From NCBI RefSeq assembly GCF_021513175.1, contig NZ_CP090953.1:1879001-1943000 (forward strand): a stretch of 64,000 nucleotides of DNA, given 5' to 3'. The position numbers and the translations under genes are program-made. Source of the stretch: Sphingomonas sp. S2-65 (GTDB lineage Bacteria; Pseudomonadota; Alphaproteobacteria; Sphingomonadales; Sphingomonadaceae). Below the pieces are notes generated by a model. The model did no database searches, was not told the DNA's origin, and was given only the letters and a program-made list of their open reading frames with translations. Positions 16,526 to 25,671 of this stretch are shown here, piece after piece; positions within the stretch are counted from its first letter, which is position 1, and every line of letters starts with the position of its first letter.

Positions 16526-17302
16526 ATGAACGAAGTCGCCAAGATCGAGCCTTCCGTAGCGGATCCGGCGTCGGTTCCCGGACAGGGCCTGGCGGTCATC
16601 TCGATCGCGAAGTCCTATGACAAGCGGGTGGTGCTGACCGACGTGTCGGTATCGGTCGGCCGCGGCGAAGTGATCGGGCTGCTGGGGCCGAACGGTGCCG
16701 GCAAGACGACCTGCTTCTACTCGGTGATGGGGCTGGTGAAGCCCGATTCGGGCCGCATCATGCTGGATGGCGAGGATATCACCCGGCTGCCGATGTACCG
16801 GCGCGCGGTGCTGGGGCTGGGCTATCTGCCCCAGGAGACATCGATCTTCCGCGGCCTCAACGTCGAGCAGAACATCATGGCGGTGCTCGAGCTGAGCGGG
16901 CGAAGCAAGGACGAGCGGCAGGCCCGGCTTGACCAGCTGCTCGACGAGTTCGGGCTGACTCGGCTGCGCACCTCGCCCTCGATGGCGCTGTCGGGCGGTG
17001 AGCGGCGCCGCGCAGAGATCGCCCGCGCGCTGGCCGCCGATCCGACGATCATGCTGCTCGACGAGCCGTTCGCGGGCATCGATCCGATCTCGATCTCCGA
17101 CATTCGCGACTTGATCTGCGAGCTCAAGAACCGTGGCATCGGCGTGCTGATCACCGACCACAATGTCCGCGAGACGCTGGACATCGTCGATCGCGGCTAC
17201 ATCATCTATGACGGCCGGGTGCTGTTCGCCGGCTCCCCCGACGATCTCGTCAAGGACGAGAATGTCCGCCGCCTGTACCTCGGCGAGAGCTTCGAGCTCT
17301 AG
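16526..17302 (+). CDS. lptB: LPS export ABC transporter ATPase LptB
   Basis: 258 residues from the ATG at 16526, preceded by AAGGA. The frame is open further upstream, but that stretch is not conserved-looking. ABC ATPase motifs: Walker A GPNGAGKTT, Q-loop LPQETSIF, signature LSGGERRRAEIA, Walker B IMLLDEPFAGID, and switch His in ITDHN. The N-terminal 24 residues before the domain are an extension. LptB powers extraction of lipopolysaccharide from the inner membrane with LptF/LptG (not in this window). It lies 118 bp after lptA and 6 bp before rpoN. Confidence 0.96.
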   Translation: MNEVAKIEPSVADPASVPGQGLAVISIAKSYDKRVVLTDVSVSVGRGEVIGLLGPNGAGKTTCFYSVMGLVKPDSGRIMLDGEDITRLPMYRRAVLGLGYLPQETSIFRGLNVEQNIMAVLELSGRSKDERQARLDQLLDEFGLTRLRTSPSMALSGGERRRAEIARALAADPTIMLLDEPFAGIDPISISDIRDLICELKNRGIGVLITDHNVRETLDIVDRGYIIYDGRVLFAGSPDDLVKDENVRRLYLGESFEL

Positions 17303-17308
17303 AACATC

Positions 17309-18823
17309 ATGAGCCTCGCGCCTCGCCTCGACCTGCGGCAGTCGCAATCGCTGGTGATGACGCCGCAGCTCCAGCAGGCGATCAAGCTGCTGACGCTGTC
17401 CAATCTGGAAGTCGAAGCCTTCATCGCCGAGGAGCTGGAGAAGAACCCGCTGCTCGATGCGCAGGCGGGGGGCGAGGAAGCGCCGGACGCGGCGCCGTCC
17501 GAAGACACCGGCGAGTGGGATTTGCCGCGCGACGGGCCTGCAGACGCCAGCGAACTGCTGAACGGCGGCGGCGAAGCGCTGGGCGAGGCGGCGCTCGACG
17601 TCGACCTTGGCGCCGAAACCTTCCACCACGACTCGGCGGCGGACAGCATGGGTGGCCTGGACGGCGGCCTGGGCCTGAACGGCAGCGCCGGCGGCGTATC
17701 GGAAGATGGCCCCGACTTCGACAACATGGCCGCCGGAGCGATGAGCCTGGCCGATCACCTGCTGGCGCAGGCCGGAACGAGCGTGGCGGGACCGGACCTG
17801 TTCATCGCCACGCAGATCATCGACCAGATCGACGAGTGCGGATATCTCCAGGGCTCGCTGCTCGAGCTCGCCACGCGGCTGGAAATCCCGCTCGCCCGCG
17901 CCGAACAGGTCCTGTCGGTCATCCACACCTTCGATCCCACCGGGGTCGGCGCGCGCAGCCTTTCCGAATGTCTTGCGCTCCAGGCGAAGGAGGCCGACCG
18001 CTACGATCCGTGCATGGCGCGGCTGATCGACAATCTCGAGCTGGTCGCCCGCGGCGAGATGGCCCGCCTCAAGCGGATCTGCGACGTGGACGACGAAGAC
18101 CTGGGCGACATGATCCGCGAGTTGCGCAGCTATGATCCCAAGCCCGGGTGCCGCTATGGCGGCGAGCCCAGCACGTCGGTGACGCCCGATGTGTTCGTCG
18201 CGCGCCGTGGAAGCGGCTGGGTGGTGGAGCTGAACAACGCGACCCTGCCCCGGCTGCTGGTCAACCGCAGCTACCATGCCGAAGTCTCGGCCGGGGCACA
18301 GGACAAAGCGGGCAAGGCCTGGCTGACCGACTGCCTGGCCAGTGCCAACTGGCTTATCAAGGCGCTCGACCAGCGCCAGCGCACGATCGTGAAGGTCGCG
18401 ACTGAGATCGTGAAGCAGCAGGAAGGGTTCTTCCTGCGCGGCGTCGCGCATCTTCGCCCGCTGACACTGCGGCAGGTGGCCGAGGCGATTGAGATGCATG
18501 AATCGACCGTCAGCCGCGTTACGTCGAACAAATATCTGAGCTGCGCGCGCGGACTGTTCGAGCTGAAATACTTCTTCACCAGCGGCATCGCCGCGGCAGA
18601 CGGCGGAGATGCGGTGTCCGCCGAGGCCGTGAAGAGCGCGATCCGGGCATTGATCACCGCGGAGGACCCGAAAAAGATCCTTTCCGATGACACGCTGGTC
18701 GAGTTGCTGAACGGCAAGGGCTTCGACATCGCCCGGCGCACGGTGGCCAAGTACCGGGAATCGCTGGGGATCGGCAGCTCGGTGCAACGGCGCCGGCAAA
18801 AGGCGCTCGCTGGAGCTTCGTGA
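17309..18823 (+). CDS. rpoN: RNA polymerase sigma-54 factor
   Basis: 504 residues. Region I is Gln/Leu-rich (RQSQSLVMTPQLQQAIKLL). An acidic region II (residues about 55-150) precedes the core-binding domain, the helix-turn-helix (TLRQVAEAIEMHESTVSRV) and the diagnostic RpoN box ARRTVAKYRESL near the C-terminus. It directs transcription from -24/-12 promoters with AAA+ activators. It starts 6 bp after lptB, so cotranscription is likely. The hpf/ptsN genes that commonly follow rpoN in other bacteria are not present here. Confidence 0.97.
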   Translation: MSLAPRLDLRQSQSLVMTPQLQQAIKLLTLSNLEVEAFIAEELEKNPLLDAQAGGEEAPDAAPSEDTGEWDLPRDGPADASELLNGGGEALGEAALDVDLGAETFHHDSAADSMGGLDGGLGLNGSAGGVSEDGPDFDNMAAGAMSLADHLLAQAGTSVAGPDLFIATQIIDQIDECGYLQGSLLELATRLEIPLARAEQVLSVIHTFDPTGVGARSLSECLALQAKEADRYDPCMARLIDNLELVARGEMARLKRICDVDDEDLGDMIRELRSYDPKPGCRYGGEPSTSVTPDVFVARRGSGWVVELNNATLPRLLVNRSYHAEVSAGAQDKAGKAWLTDCLASANWLIKALDQRQRTIVKVATEIVKQQEGFFLRGVAHLRPLTLRQVAEAIEMHESTVSRVTSNKYLSCARGLFELKYFFTSGIAAADGGDAVSAEAVKSAIRALITAEDPKKILSDDTLVELLNGKGFDIARRTVAKYRESLGIGSSVQRRRQKALAGAS

Positions 18824-18850
18824 TTACCCAATTTGATCTATAATAGGAAT

Positions 18851-19249
18851 GTGAGCGCAAACTTCTCCTTCCATGTAGAGCCCGAGCGTGACCTGGTCCG
18901 CATCACCATGGGCGGTCTGTTTGGCCCCGACGACATTGCGGGGTTTCTCCAGGCCCGCCATGACGCACATGCCAAGCTGACCTGCCCCCGGAATGCGCAT
19001 CTGACCCTGACCGATCTTCGCGAGATGAAGATCCAGCCGCAGGAGATGGTCACTGCCTTTCAGGGCGTGCTCGGCGCACCCGAATACCGGTCGCGGCGGC
19101 TGGCCTTCGTGATCGGCCGCACGCTGGCGCGCAGTCAGCTGTTGCGGGCGCTCTCGGGACGCGGCGCCTATTGCTTCGACACGTTCCTAGAAGCCGAGAC
19201 CTGGCTGTTCAGCCCTGGGGACGAAGCGCCGGAGCACGTCGCGAGCTGA
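18851..19249 (+). CDS. STAS/SpoIIAA-like protein of unknown function
   Basis: About 132 residues. The start is uncertain: GTG at 18851 is used here; an in-frame TTG at 18833 is possible and neither has a convincing ribosome binding site. The sequence has the rhythm of SpoIIAA-like STAS domains: FSFHVEPERDLVRITMGG for strand 1-2, LTLTDLREMKI in the middle, and RRLAFVIGRTLARSQLLRAL towards the end. It is probably a small cytoplasmic or membrane-associated regulator. It follows rpoN by 27 bp and may share its transcript, but no functional link is known to me. Confidence 0.65.
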   Translation: MSANFSFHVEPERDLVRITMGGLFGPDDIAGFLQARHDAHAKLTCPRNAHLTLTDLREMKIQPQEMVTAFQGVLGAPEYRSRRLAFVIGRTLARSQLLRALSGRGAYCFDTFLEAETWLFSPGDEAPEHVAS

Positions 19250-19391
19250 TCGCCGCGCGGAAGTTTAGAAAAGTTCAGGCCCAGCGCGATGCGCACCCCA
19301 TGGCGGTCGGCGAAGAGCTGCAGCCATGCTGGGGACCGCGCGAGCCAAGCAGGCCAAATCCTACCTTGCAACAGCCCAGGGAGCGGTGGCC

Positions 19392-20387
19392 TCAGTCGTC
19401 CTCGTCCTCGAAGCCGACCAGATCCAGCGCGCGCGCCTTGATCTGACGCATGCGGCACCAATGGACCAGCGCATCCTCGCGGCCATGGGTGACCCAGACT
19501 TCCTTGGGTTCGATTTCCTGGATGGTGTGGGTCAGCTCGTCCCAATCGGCGTGATCGGACAGGATCAGCGGCAGTTCGATATTCCGCTGCACCGCACGCT
19601 GGCGGACGCGCATCCAGCCCGATGCCATCGCCGTGATCGGGTCGGGCAGCCGACGCGACCAGCGATCGTTGAGCGCGCCCGGGGGCGACAGGATGATGCG
19701 GCCCTGAAGCTCGGCCTTGGTCGCGCTGGTCGCGGGGCGCAGCTCGCCCAGGTCCACGCCATGTTCGACATACAGGTCGCACAGCCGCTGAAGCGCGCCG
19801 TGGATGTAGATCGGGTCGTCGAACCCCATCACCCGCAGCTCGCGGATCACGCGTTGCGCCTTGCCCAGCGCATAGGCGCCGACCAGGATGCAGCGGGTCG
19901 GCTCGGCCCGTAGCGCCGTCAGCAGCTTGTCGAGTTCGTCATGCGTCTCAGGGTGGCGGAACACCGGCAGGCCGAAGGTCGCCTCGGTGATGAAGATGTC
20001 GCACGGCACGGGCTGGAACGGCTCGCAGGTGGGATCCTCGCGGCGCTTGTAGTCGCCCGATACCACCACGCGTTCGCCGGCATGTTCGAGCACGATCTGC
20101 GAGGAGCCGAGCACATGCCCCGCCGGCACGAAGCTGATGTCGACTTCTCCCATCCGGACCACTTCGCCATAGTCGCAGGGCCGGCCGTTCTGCCCGCCAT
20201 AGCGGCAGTCCATGATCGCCAGCGTGCCGGGCGTCGCCCAGACTTCGCCGTGTCCGCCGCGCGCGTGATCCGCATGACCATGCGTCACCAGCGCGCGCGC
20301 GACCGGCTGCGAGGGGTCGATCCACGCATCCGCCACGGGAATGTAGATGCCGCTCGGATGCGGTTCGATCCAGCTGCCCAATGCCAT
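19392..20387 (-). CDS. Ligase-associated DNA exonuclease (metallo-beta-lactamase/beta-CASP fold)
   Basis: 331 residues from the ATG at 20387. The metallo-beta-lactamase signature is THGHADHARGGH; further metal ligands are in PAGHVLGSSQI and SGDYKRRED, and the beta-CASP part carries LSDHADWDEL and WVTHGRED near the end. The family is the exonuclease of the Lhr-core helicase, ATP-dependent ligase and PdeM phosphoesterase repair cluster; a manganese-dependent nuclease activity is reported for the Pseudomonas putida set. Here it is divergent from the helicase gene (20728), with a small membrane-protein gene in between. Confidence 0.9.
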   Translation of the reverse strand: MALGSWIEPHPSGIYIPVADAWIDPSQPVARALVTHGHADHARGGHGEVWATPGTLAIMDCRYGGQNGRPCDYGEVVRMGEVDISFVPAGHVLGSSQIVLEHAGERVVVSGDYKRREDPTCEPFQPVPCDIFITEATFGLPVFRHPETHDELDKLLTALRAEPTRCILVGAYALGKAQRVIRELRVMGFDDPIYIHGALQRLCDLYVEHGVDLGELRPATSATKAELQGRIILSPPGALNDRWSRRLPDPITAMASGWMRVRQRAVQRNIELPLILSDHADWDELTHTIQEIEPKEVWVTHGREDALVHWCRMRQIKARALDLVGFEDEDD

Positions 20388-20483
20388 TGGGACTATATGG
20401 TCCTGGCGCCCTGCGGTTCCAATTGGATCGAAACCACGCCTGGCTTCGTTGAGGAGCGGAACTGACGCCGGAGAGGTACAACC

Positions 20484-20675
20484 ATGGATCTGTCGAACAT
20501 CCAAGGCGTGATGGTGATCGTGGGTCCCATCCTGCTGGCCATCGCCATCGTCTGGGCGATGCTGCACAACCGCGGATCGCGCAAGGACATCGCCCATACC
20601 GAGGCGGCGACCCGCGAGATGTACGACCAGCAGGATCGCGAGGACAAAGCGCGGCAGAATGGCGGCGTCGCCTGA
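20484..20675 (+). CDS. Small single-pass membrane protein, unknown function
   Basis: 63 residues. One N-terminal transmembrane helix (about residues 8-27, VMVIVGPILLAIAIVWAML) is followed by a charged cytoplasmic tail containing TEAATREMYDQQDREDKAR. A good ribosome binding site (GGAGAGG) precedes the ATG. Similar 60-residue proteins are seen next to the ligase-associated exonuclease in related genomes, to my recollection; the function is unknown. It lies on the same strand and 52 bp upstream of the helicase. Confidence 0.7.
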   Translation: MDLSNIQGVMVIVGPILLAIAIVWAMLHNRGSRKDIAHTEAATREMYDQQDREDKARQNGGVA

Positions 20676-20727
20676 CGCCGAATTCTAGGCCCTTGCGTCG
20701 CTCGCGGGATCGCGCCACCGCTTTCGC

Positions 20728-23151
20728 GTGAACGATCCCATCGTCGCACTTCCCGAACCCCTGAAGGGCTGGTTTGCCGCGCGTGGCTGGACGCCGCGTC
20801 GGCACCAGCTGGAAATGGCCGCCGCCGCGCGGGCCGACCGCCATGCGCTGCTGGTGGCGCCGACTGGCGCGGGCAAGACGCTGGCTGGGTTCCTGCCCAC
20901 ACTGATCGATCTGGTCGAGCAGCCGCGCGAGGGGCTGCACACGCTATATATCTCGCCGCTTAAGGCGCTGGCGGTCGACGTGCAGCGCAACCTGCTGACA
21001 CCGATCGACGAGATGGGCCTGCCGATCCGTGTGGAGACCCGCAGCGGCGATACCCCGCACGACCGCAAGGTGCGCCAGCGTGCGCGGCCGCCGCAGATCC
21101 TGCTCACCACGCCGGAGTCGCTCAGCCTGTTGCTGTCCTATGAGGACAGCCTGACCATGTTCAGCGACCTGAAGACCGTGGTGATCGACGAGGTCCACGC
21201 CTTCGCCACCGGCAAGCGCGGCGACCTGTTGTCGCTGGCGCTGGCGCGGTTGCAGCGGCTGGCGCCCGGGCTGCGGCGCGTGGCGCTGTCGGCGACGGTG
21301 CGTGATCCCGACGGCTATCGTGCGTGGCTGGCGCCGCATGGCGACATCGACACCGTCACGCTGGTGCAGGGCGACAAGGGTGCCGACCCGAACATCGCCA
21401 TCCTGCTTCCCGAAGGGCGCGTACCCTGGGCGGGGCATTCGGGCATCTATGCGATCCCGCAAGTGATGGCCGAGATCGAGACGCACAAGACGACCATCGT
21501 CTTTTGCAACACGCGCGGCTTGGCCGAACTCGTCTTCCAGCAATTGTGGAAGCACAACGAGCTGAAGCTGCCGATCGGCGTGCACCATGGCAGCCTGAGC
21601 CTCGAGGCGCGGCGCAAGGCCGAAGAGGCCATGGCCGAGGGGAGGCTGCGCGCGCTGGTGGCGACGGCGAGCCTGGATCTGGGCGTGGACTGGGGCGATG
21701 TCGATTGCGTGATCCAGATGGGGGCCCCCAAGGGATCGTCGCGGTTGCTGCAGCGGATCGGGCGCGCCAACCACCGGCTGGACGAGCCGTCCGAAGCGGT
21801 GCTGATCCCGGGCAACCGCTTCGAGTATCTGGAGGCGCGCGCGGCGCTGGACGCGGTCGAGGAAGGCGATCTAGACGTCGACATCTTTCGCGCCGGGGCG
21901 CTCGACGTGCTGGCGCAGCATGTGATGGGATGCGCCTGCGCGGCGCCATTCTCCGCCCCGCAGATGCTGGACGAGGTACGCGCCGCCCTGCCCTATTCGG
22001 CGCTGGACGGCGACGTGTTCGACCGCGTGCTGCGCTTCATCGCCGATGGCGGCTATTCGCTGAAGGCCTATGACCGGTTCAAGCGGCTGACCCTGGGCCA
22101 GGACGGCATGTGGCGGGTCACAAAGCCCGGTTTTGTTGCGCAGCATCGGCTGAACGCCGGGATCATCGTCGAGGCGCCAATGCTGGAAGTGCGCTTCAAG
22201 AACGGGCGGCGGCTGGGCAAAGTCGAGGAGGCGTTCGGCACCCAATTGGCGCCGGGCGACACCTTTTTCTTTGCCGGACTCGCGCTGGAGGTCGAGCGGG
22301 TCGAGCTTACCGACCTGATCGTGCGGGCGACGTCGAAGCAGGCGCGGTTCGTGTCCTATATGGGTGCGCGGCTGGCGATCACCTCGACGCTGGCCGACCG
22401 GGTGCGCGCGTTCCTGCACGACCAGAGCCAGTGGGCGCGCTTTCCGGCCGACGTGCGCGAGTGGCTGGAGGTGCAGCTGCGCCGCTCGGTGCTGCCCGCG
22501 CCGGGACAGCTGCTGGTCGAGACCTTTCCGCACGAGGGGCGGCACCACATGGTCGCCTATAGCTTCGAAGGGTGGAACGCGCACCAGTCGCTGGGCATGC
22601 TGCTCACCCGGCGGATGGAGGCGATGGGGCTGAGGCCGCTGGGGTTCGTCGCCAACGACTATGCGCTGGCGGTCTATGGGCTGGAGAAGATCACCGACCC
22701 GGCGGCGCTGTTCTCGCCCGACATCCTCGAGCATGAGTTCGTCGACTGGGTGCAGCAATCGGCGCTGCTCAAGCGCGCTTTTCGCGAAGTAGCGATCATC
22801 GGCGGACTGGTCGAACGCCAGATTCCGGGCAAGAAGAAGACCGGGCGGCAGGTCACCTTTTCCACCGACCTGATCTATGACGTGCTGCGCAAATACGAGC
22901 CCGACCATCTGTTGCTGCGCGCGGCGTGGGACGATGCGCGGGCGCGGATGACCGATGTCGGCCGGCTCGCGCGGTTGCTGGACGGCGCGGCCGAACAGAT
23001 GCTGCACGTCGATCTGGATCGGGTGAGCCCGATGGCAGTGCCGGTGCTGATCATGATCGGGCGCGAAAAGGTGGTGCAGGGGTCGGGCGAGGAAGCGCTG
23101 TGGGCCGAGGCGGAGGCGGCGATCGCCGCGGAGGCGATGCGCGTCGACTGA
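20728..23151 (+). CDS. Ligase-associated DEXH-box helicase (Lhr-core)
   Basis: 807 residues from a GTG. Superfamily 2 motifs: Q-motif region, Walker A APTGAGKTLAG, motif II DEVHAFA (DEVH), SAT motif LSATVRD, and motif VI QRIGRANHR. It continues into the winged-helix and beta-barrel parts typical of Lhr-core. The biochemically studied orthologue is a 3'-5' ssDNA-dependent helicase that unwinds RNA:DNA hybrids. Together with the exonuclease at 19392 and ligase at 10897 it makes up three of the four genes of the set; the fourth (PdeM phosphoesterase) is not in the window, and the next gene is a protease-like protein. Confidence 0.93.
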   Translation: MNDPIVALPEPLKGWFAARGWTPRRHQLEMAAAARADRHALLVAPTGAGKTLAGFLPTLIDLVEQPREGLHTLYISPLKALAVDVQRNLLTPIDEMGLPIRVETRSGDTPHDRKVRQRARPPQILLTTPESLSLLLSYEDSLTMFSDLKTVVIDEVHAFATGKRGDLLSLALARLQRLAPGLRRVALSATVRDPDGYRAWLAPHGDIDTVTLVQGDKGADPNIAILLPEGRVPWAGHSGIYAIPQVMAEIETHKTTIVFCNTRGLAELVFQQLWKHNELKLPIGVHHGSLSLEARRKAEEAMAEGRLRALVATASLDLGVDWGDVDCVIQMGAPKGSSRLLQRIGRANHRLDEPSEAVLIPGNRFEYLEARAALDAVEEGDLDVDIFRAGALDVLAQHVMGCACAAPFSAPQMLDEVRAALPYSALDGDVFDRVLRFIADGGYSLKAYDRFKRLTLGQDGMWRVTKPGFVAQHRLNAGIIVEAPMLEVRFKNGRRLGKVEEAFGTQLAPGDTFFFAGLALEVERVELTDLIVRATSKQARFVSYMGARLAITSTLADRVRAFLHDQSQWARFPADVREWLEVQLRRSVLPAPGQLLVETFPHEGRHHMVAYSFEGWNAHQSLGMLLTRRMEAMGLRPLGFVANDYALAVYGLEKITDPAALFSPDILEHEFVDWVQQSALLKRAFREVAIIGGLVERQIPGKKKTGRQVTFSTDLIYDVLRKYEPDHLLLRAAWDDARARMTDVGRLARLLDGAAEQMLHVDLDRVSPMAVPVLIMIGREKVVQGSGEEALWAEAEAAIAAEAMRVD

Positions 23152-23201
23152 GGCTTCGCAGCCGCATTGTTGCGCAGCATGGACAGGCGTACGCTCGGGC
23201 C

Positions 23202-24173
23202 ATGGCGCGAGTCCTTCGTCCCCTCTTGCTGGTTTTCGTGGCGGCCGCGAGCACTGCCTGGGGCCAGGACGTGCCGGTCGCGGAACCGTCGCCCGAGGCC
23301 GTCCTGCTGGCGCTGGAGACGGCCGATGCGCGGCTGACGGTGCCGGTGGCGGTGGGGGAGCGCGGCCCGTACAACTTCATCATCGATACCGGCGCCGAAC
23401 GATCGGTGGTGTCGCGCGAGCTGGCGCGGATATTGCGGCTGGAGCCCGGCAAGCCGGTATCGCTCACGTCAATGACCGGCACCGAACGGGTGGACACGGT
23501 GATCGTGCCCGACCTGACGATCCGGACGATCGGCAGGCCGCACCGCGTGATCGCCCCTGCGCTGTTCGCCCGGCATCTGGGCGCGGCCGGGCTGTTGGGA
23601 ATCGACACGCTGCGCGACCATCAGGTCTCGATCGATTTCGAGCGCAACGTGATGGCGGTGCAGCCGAGCAGCAAGCGCGCCAAACGCCAGCGGCGTGGTC
23701 CGGACGAGATCGTGGTGACTGCCAAGAGCCTGTTCGGGCAGTTGATCGTCACCGACGCCTTTTACGGCTCGACACGGATCCGCGTGGTGCTGGACACCGG
23801 ATCGGCCGTTACGATCGGCAATGAAGCGCTCCGCCGCCGCATCGGCCGGCGCGCAGCCGCCGCGCAGCCGATCTCGCTGACCAGCGTCACCGGCGACACC
23901 ACCTACGCGGCCTATACCATGATCCCCAACATCAGCGTCGGGCGGGTCCAGTTCGGATCGCTGCCGGTCGCGTTCGCCGACGTCGCGCCCTTCCACCGGT
24001 TCGGGCTGGCCGAGCATCCTGCGCTGCTGCTCGGGATGGATGCGCTGCGCAGCTTTCGCCGCGTCGATATCGACTTCGCCAATCGGCAGGTGCGGTTCGT
24101 GATGCCAAAGGACACCGCGCGACCGGGCGCGCGGTGGAGCTGGGCCGGGCAGCAGGATTGGCGACCGCGTTGA
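23202..24173 (+). CDS. Exported protein with two retropepsin-like aspartic protease domains
   Basis: 323 residues with an N-terminal signal peptide (LLLVFVAAASTAWGQ). Two copies of the retroviral-type protease core are present. The first has NFIIDTGAERS (DTG at about residue 58) and a matching LLGIDTL end; the second has VVLDTGSAVT (about residue 196) and LLGMDAL. In retroviruses the enzyme is a homodimer with one DTG per subunit, whereas a tandem protein could form an intramolecular active site. The acidic RxxKRQRR linker between the domains is basic rather than structured. It is probably periplasmic. Substrate and activity are unknown. Confidence 0.82.
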   Translation: MARVLRPLLLVFVAAASTAWGQDVPVAEPSPEAVLLALETADARLTVPVAVGERGPYNFIIDTGAERSVVSRELARILRLEPGKPVSLTSMTGTERVDTVIVPDLTIRTIGRPHRVIAPALFARHLGAAGLLGIDTLRDHQVSIDFERNVMAVQPSSKRAKRQRRGPDEIVVTAKSLFGQLIVTDAFYGSTRIRVVLDTGSAVTIGNEALRRRIGRRAAAAQPISLTSVTGDTTYAAYTMIPNISVGRVQFGSLPVAFADVAPFHRFGLAEHPALLLGMDALRSFRRVDIDFANRQVRFVMPKDTARPGARWSWAGQQDWRPR

Positions 24174-24203
24174 CATGAGGGGCAATGCTTGATTGGCTGG
24201 GGC

Positions 24204-25637
24204 ATGACTGTCTTGTCCCGCGCTTCGCTCTCCCGACTGCCCGCCACCATCGTCCGCCCTGGGCATGAGGCGGGAGGGATTTCCACGGGCATCGTGCATT
24301 TCGGGCCGGGCGCCTTTCACCGCGCGCACCAGGCGCACTATGTCGACCGCGTGCTCGATCAGGACCCGCGATGGGGCATTGCTGCGGTTTCGCTGCGCAG
24401 CGGAAGCACTACCGACGCGCTCAAGCGGCAGGACGGTCTGTACACGCTGGCGGTGATAGATCGGGAACCGAGCATGCGGGTGGTGGCGGCACATTCGGAG
24501 GCGATCGGCCCGGGCGAGGGCGCTCGGCTGCGGGCGCTGCTGGCGAACCCGGCGGTGCGGATCGCGACCAGCACCGTGACCGAGAAGGGGTATTGCCTGG
24601 GCAGCGACGGCACGCTGGACTTTGCGCATCCCGACATCGTCCACGATCTGAACGCGCCTGCCGAGCCGGCGAGCGTGATCGGCTGGATCGTGGCGGGGCT
24701 CCGCGACCGGCGCGCGGCCGGGGTCGCGCCGTTCGCGATGCTTTGCTGCGACAACATGACCGGCAACGGCGGCAAGCTGCGCGCCGCGTGCGCCGCCCTG
24801 GCGCGCGAGCAGGACCCGGAGCTGGCCGAATGGATCGAGGCGGAGGTGGCGTTTCCCGACTCGATGGTCGATTCGATCACTCCGGCGAGCGACGCGGCGT
24901 TCCTCGGCAAGGTGCAGGCGGCGCTGGGGGTGGACGACGCGGCTGCTGTGCAGCGGGAAAGCTTCACCCAATGGGTGCTGCAGCGCTTCGACTTGACCGA
25001 TGGCCCGGACCTGGCGGCGGCGGGGGTAACGCTGACTGGCGACGTACGCGGCTATGAGCAGGCCAAGCTGCGCATCCTGAATGGCGCGCATTCCAGCCTT
25101 GCCTATATCGGGTTGGCGCTGGGGCACGAGACGGTGTTCGAAGCGGTGTCCGATCCGGCGCTGGGCGCGTTCGTCGGGCGCCTGATGCACCAGGACATCG
25201 CGGCATCGCTGAAGCCGGTCGAGGGGCTCGACGTCGCGGGCTATGCCGATGCGGTGCTGGCGCGGTTCCGCAATCCCGAGATCCGCCACTTGCTGTCGCA
25301 GATCGCCTGGGATGGATCACAGAAACTGCCCTATCGACTGCTCGACACCGTTGCGGAGGCGCTGGCGGCGGGTCGGAGCGTCGAGCGGCTGGCGGTGCCG
25401 GTGGCGGCGTGGATGGCATTCGTGCGGCGCAAGGCGCTGGCCGGGGAGACGATCACCGATCCGCTCGCAGGGGCGCTGGCAGGGGCAGCTGGAGGCGAGA
25501 CGCCGGTGGCGGCGCTGCTGGGGATGCGGCAGGTGTTTTCGGCGCGCGTGGCGGAGGATGCGCGGTTCCGGGAGGCGGTGGCTGGAGCGTTTGCGGGATT
25601 CGAGCGGGGTGCGGTCGCCGGGCTGCTCGCGCGCTGA
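24204..25637 (+). CDS. Mannitol dehydrogenase family oxidoreductase (mannitol/fructuronate type)
   Basis: 477 residues. It is a polyol-specific long-chain dehydrogenase/reductase with an NAD-binding N-terminus (GIVHFGPGAFHRAH), the conserved Lys region (TVTEKGYCL), DNMTGNGGKL and the catalytic stretch VDSITPAS followed later by KLRILNGAHSSLAY. Possible substrates are mannitol/fructose, fructuronate or tagaturonate; the sequence alone does not decide. It stands alone with no transporter or sugar kinase next to it. Its stop is followed by a short palindrome (25644-25670) shared with the convergent hisZ. Confidence 0.88.
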   Translation: MTVLSRASLSRLPATIVRPGHEAGGISTGIVHFGPGAFHRAHQAHYVDRVLDQDPRWGIAAVSLRSGSTTDALKRQDGLYTLAVIDREPSMRVVAAHSEAIGPGEGARLRALLANPAVRIATSTVTEKGYCLGSDGTLDFAHPDIVHDLNAPAEPASVIGWIVAGLRDRRAAGVAPFAMLCCDNMTGNGGKLRAACAALAREQDPELAEWIEAEVAFPDSMVDSITPASDAAFLGKVQAALGVDDAAAVQRESFTQWVLQRFDLTDGPDLAAAGVTLTGDVRGYEQAKLRILNGAHSSLAYIGLALGHETVFEAVSDPALGAFVGRLMHQDIAASLKPVEGLDVAGYADAVLARFRNPEIRHLLSQIAWDGSQKLPYRLLDTVAEALAAGRSVERLAVPVAAWMAFVRRKALAGETITDPLAGALAGAAGGETPVAALLGMRQVFSARVAEDARFREAVAGAFAGFERGAVAGLLAR

Positions 25638-25643
25638 TTTCTA

Positions 25644-25670
25644 TTCCTCCCCCGCTCCGCGAGGGAGGAA
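25644..25670. repeat. Short palindrome TTCCTCCC...GGGAGGAA between convergent genes
   Basis: A hairpin-forming palindrome of 27 bp between the stop of the mannitol-dehydrogenase-like gene (+) and hisZ (-), followed by TTCAG. The same arrangement occurs at 32982-33009 and 52860-52880. It could serve both genes as a transcript end, although no clear T run is present. It resembles the ends of the longer elements at 51282 and 63105. Confidence 0.6.
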
Positions 25671-25671
25671 T

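Noticed and set aside
16415..18799. 794-codon open frame on the minus strand antisense to lptB and rpoN
   Set aside because: High-GC shadow frame: composition is His/Gln/Arg/Asp-rich, no domain, while lptB and rpoN on the other strand are unmistakable.
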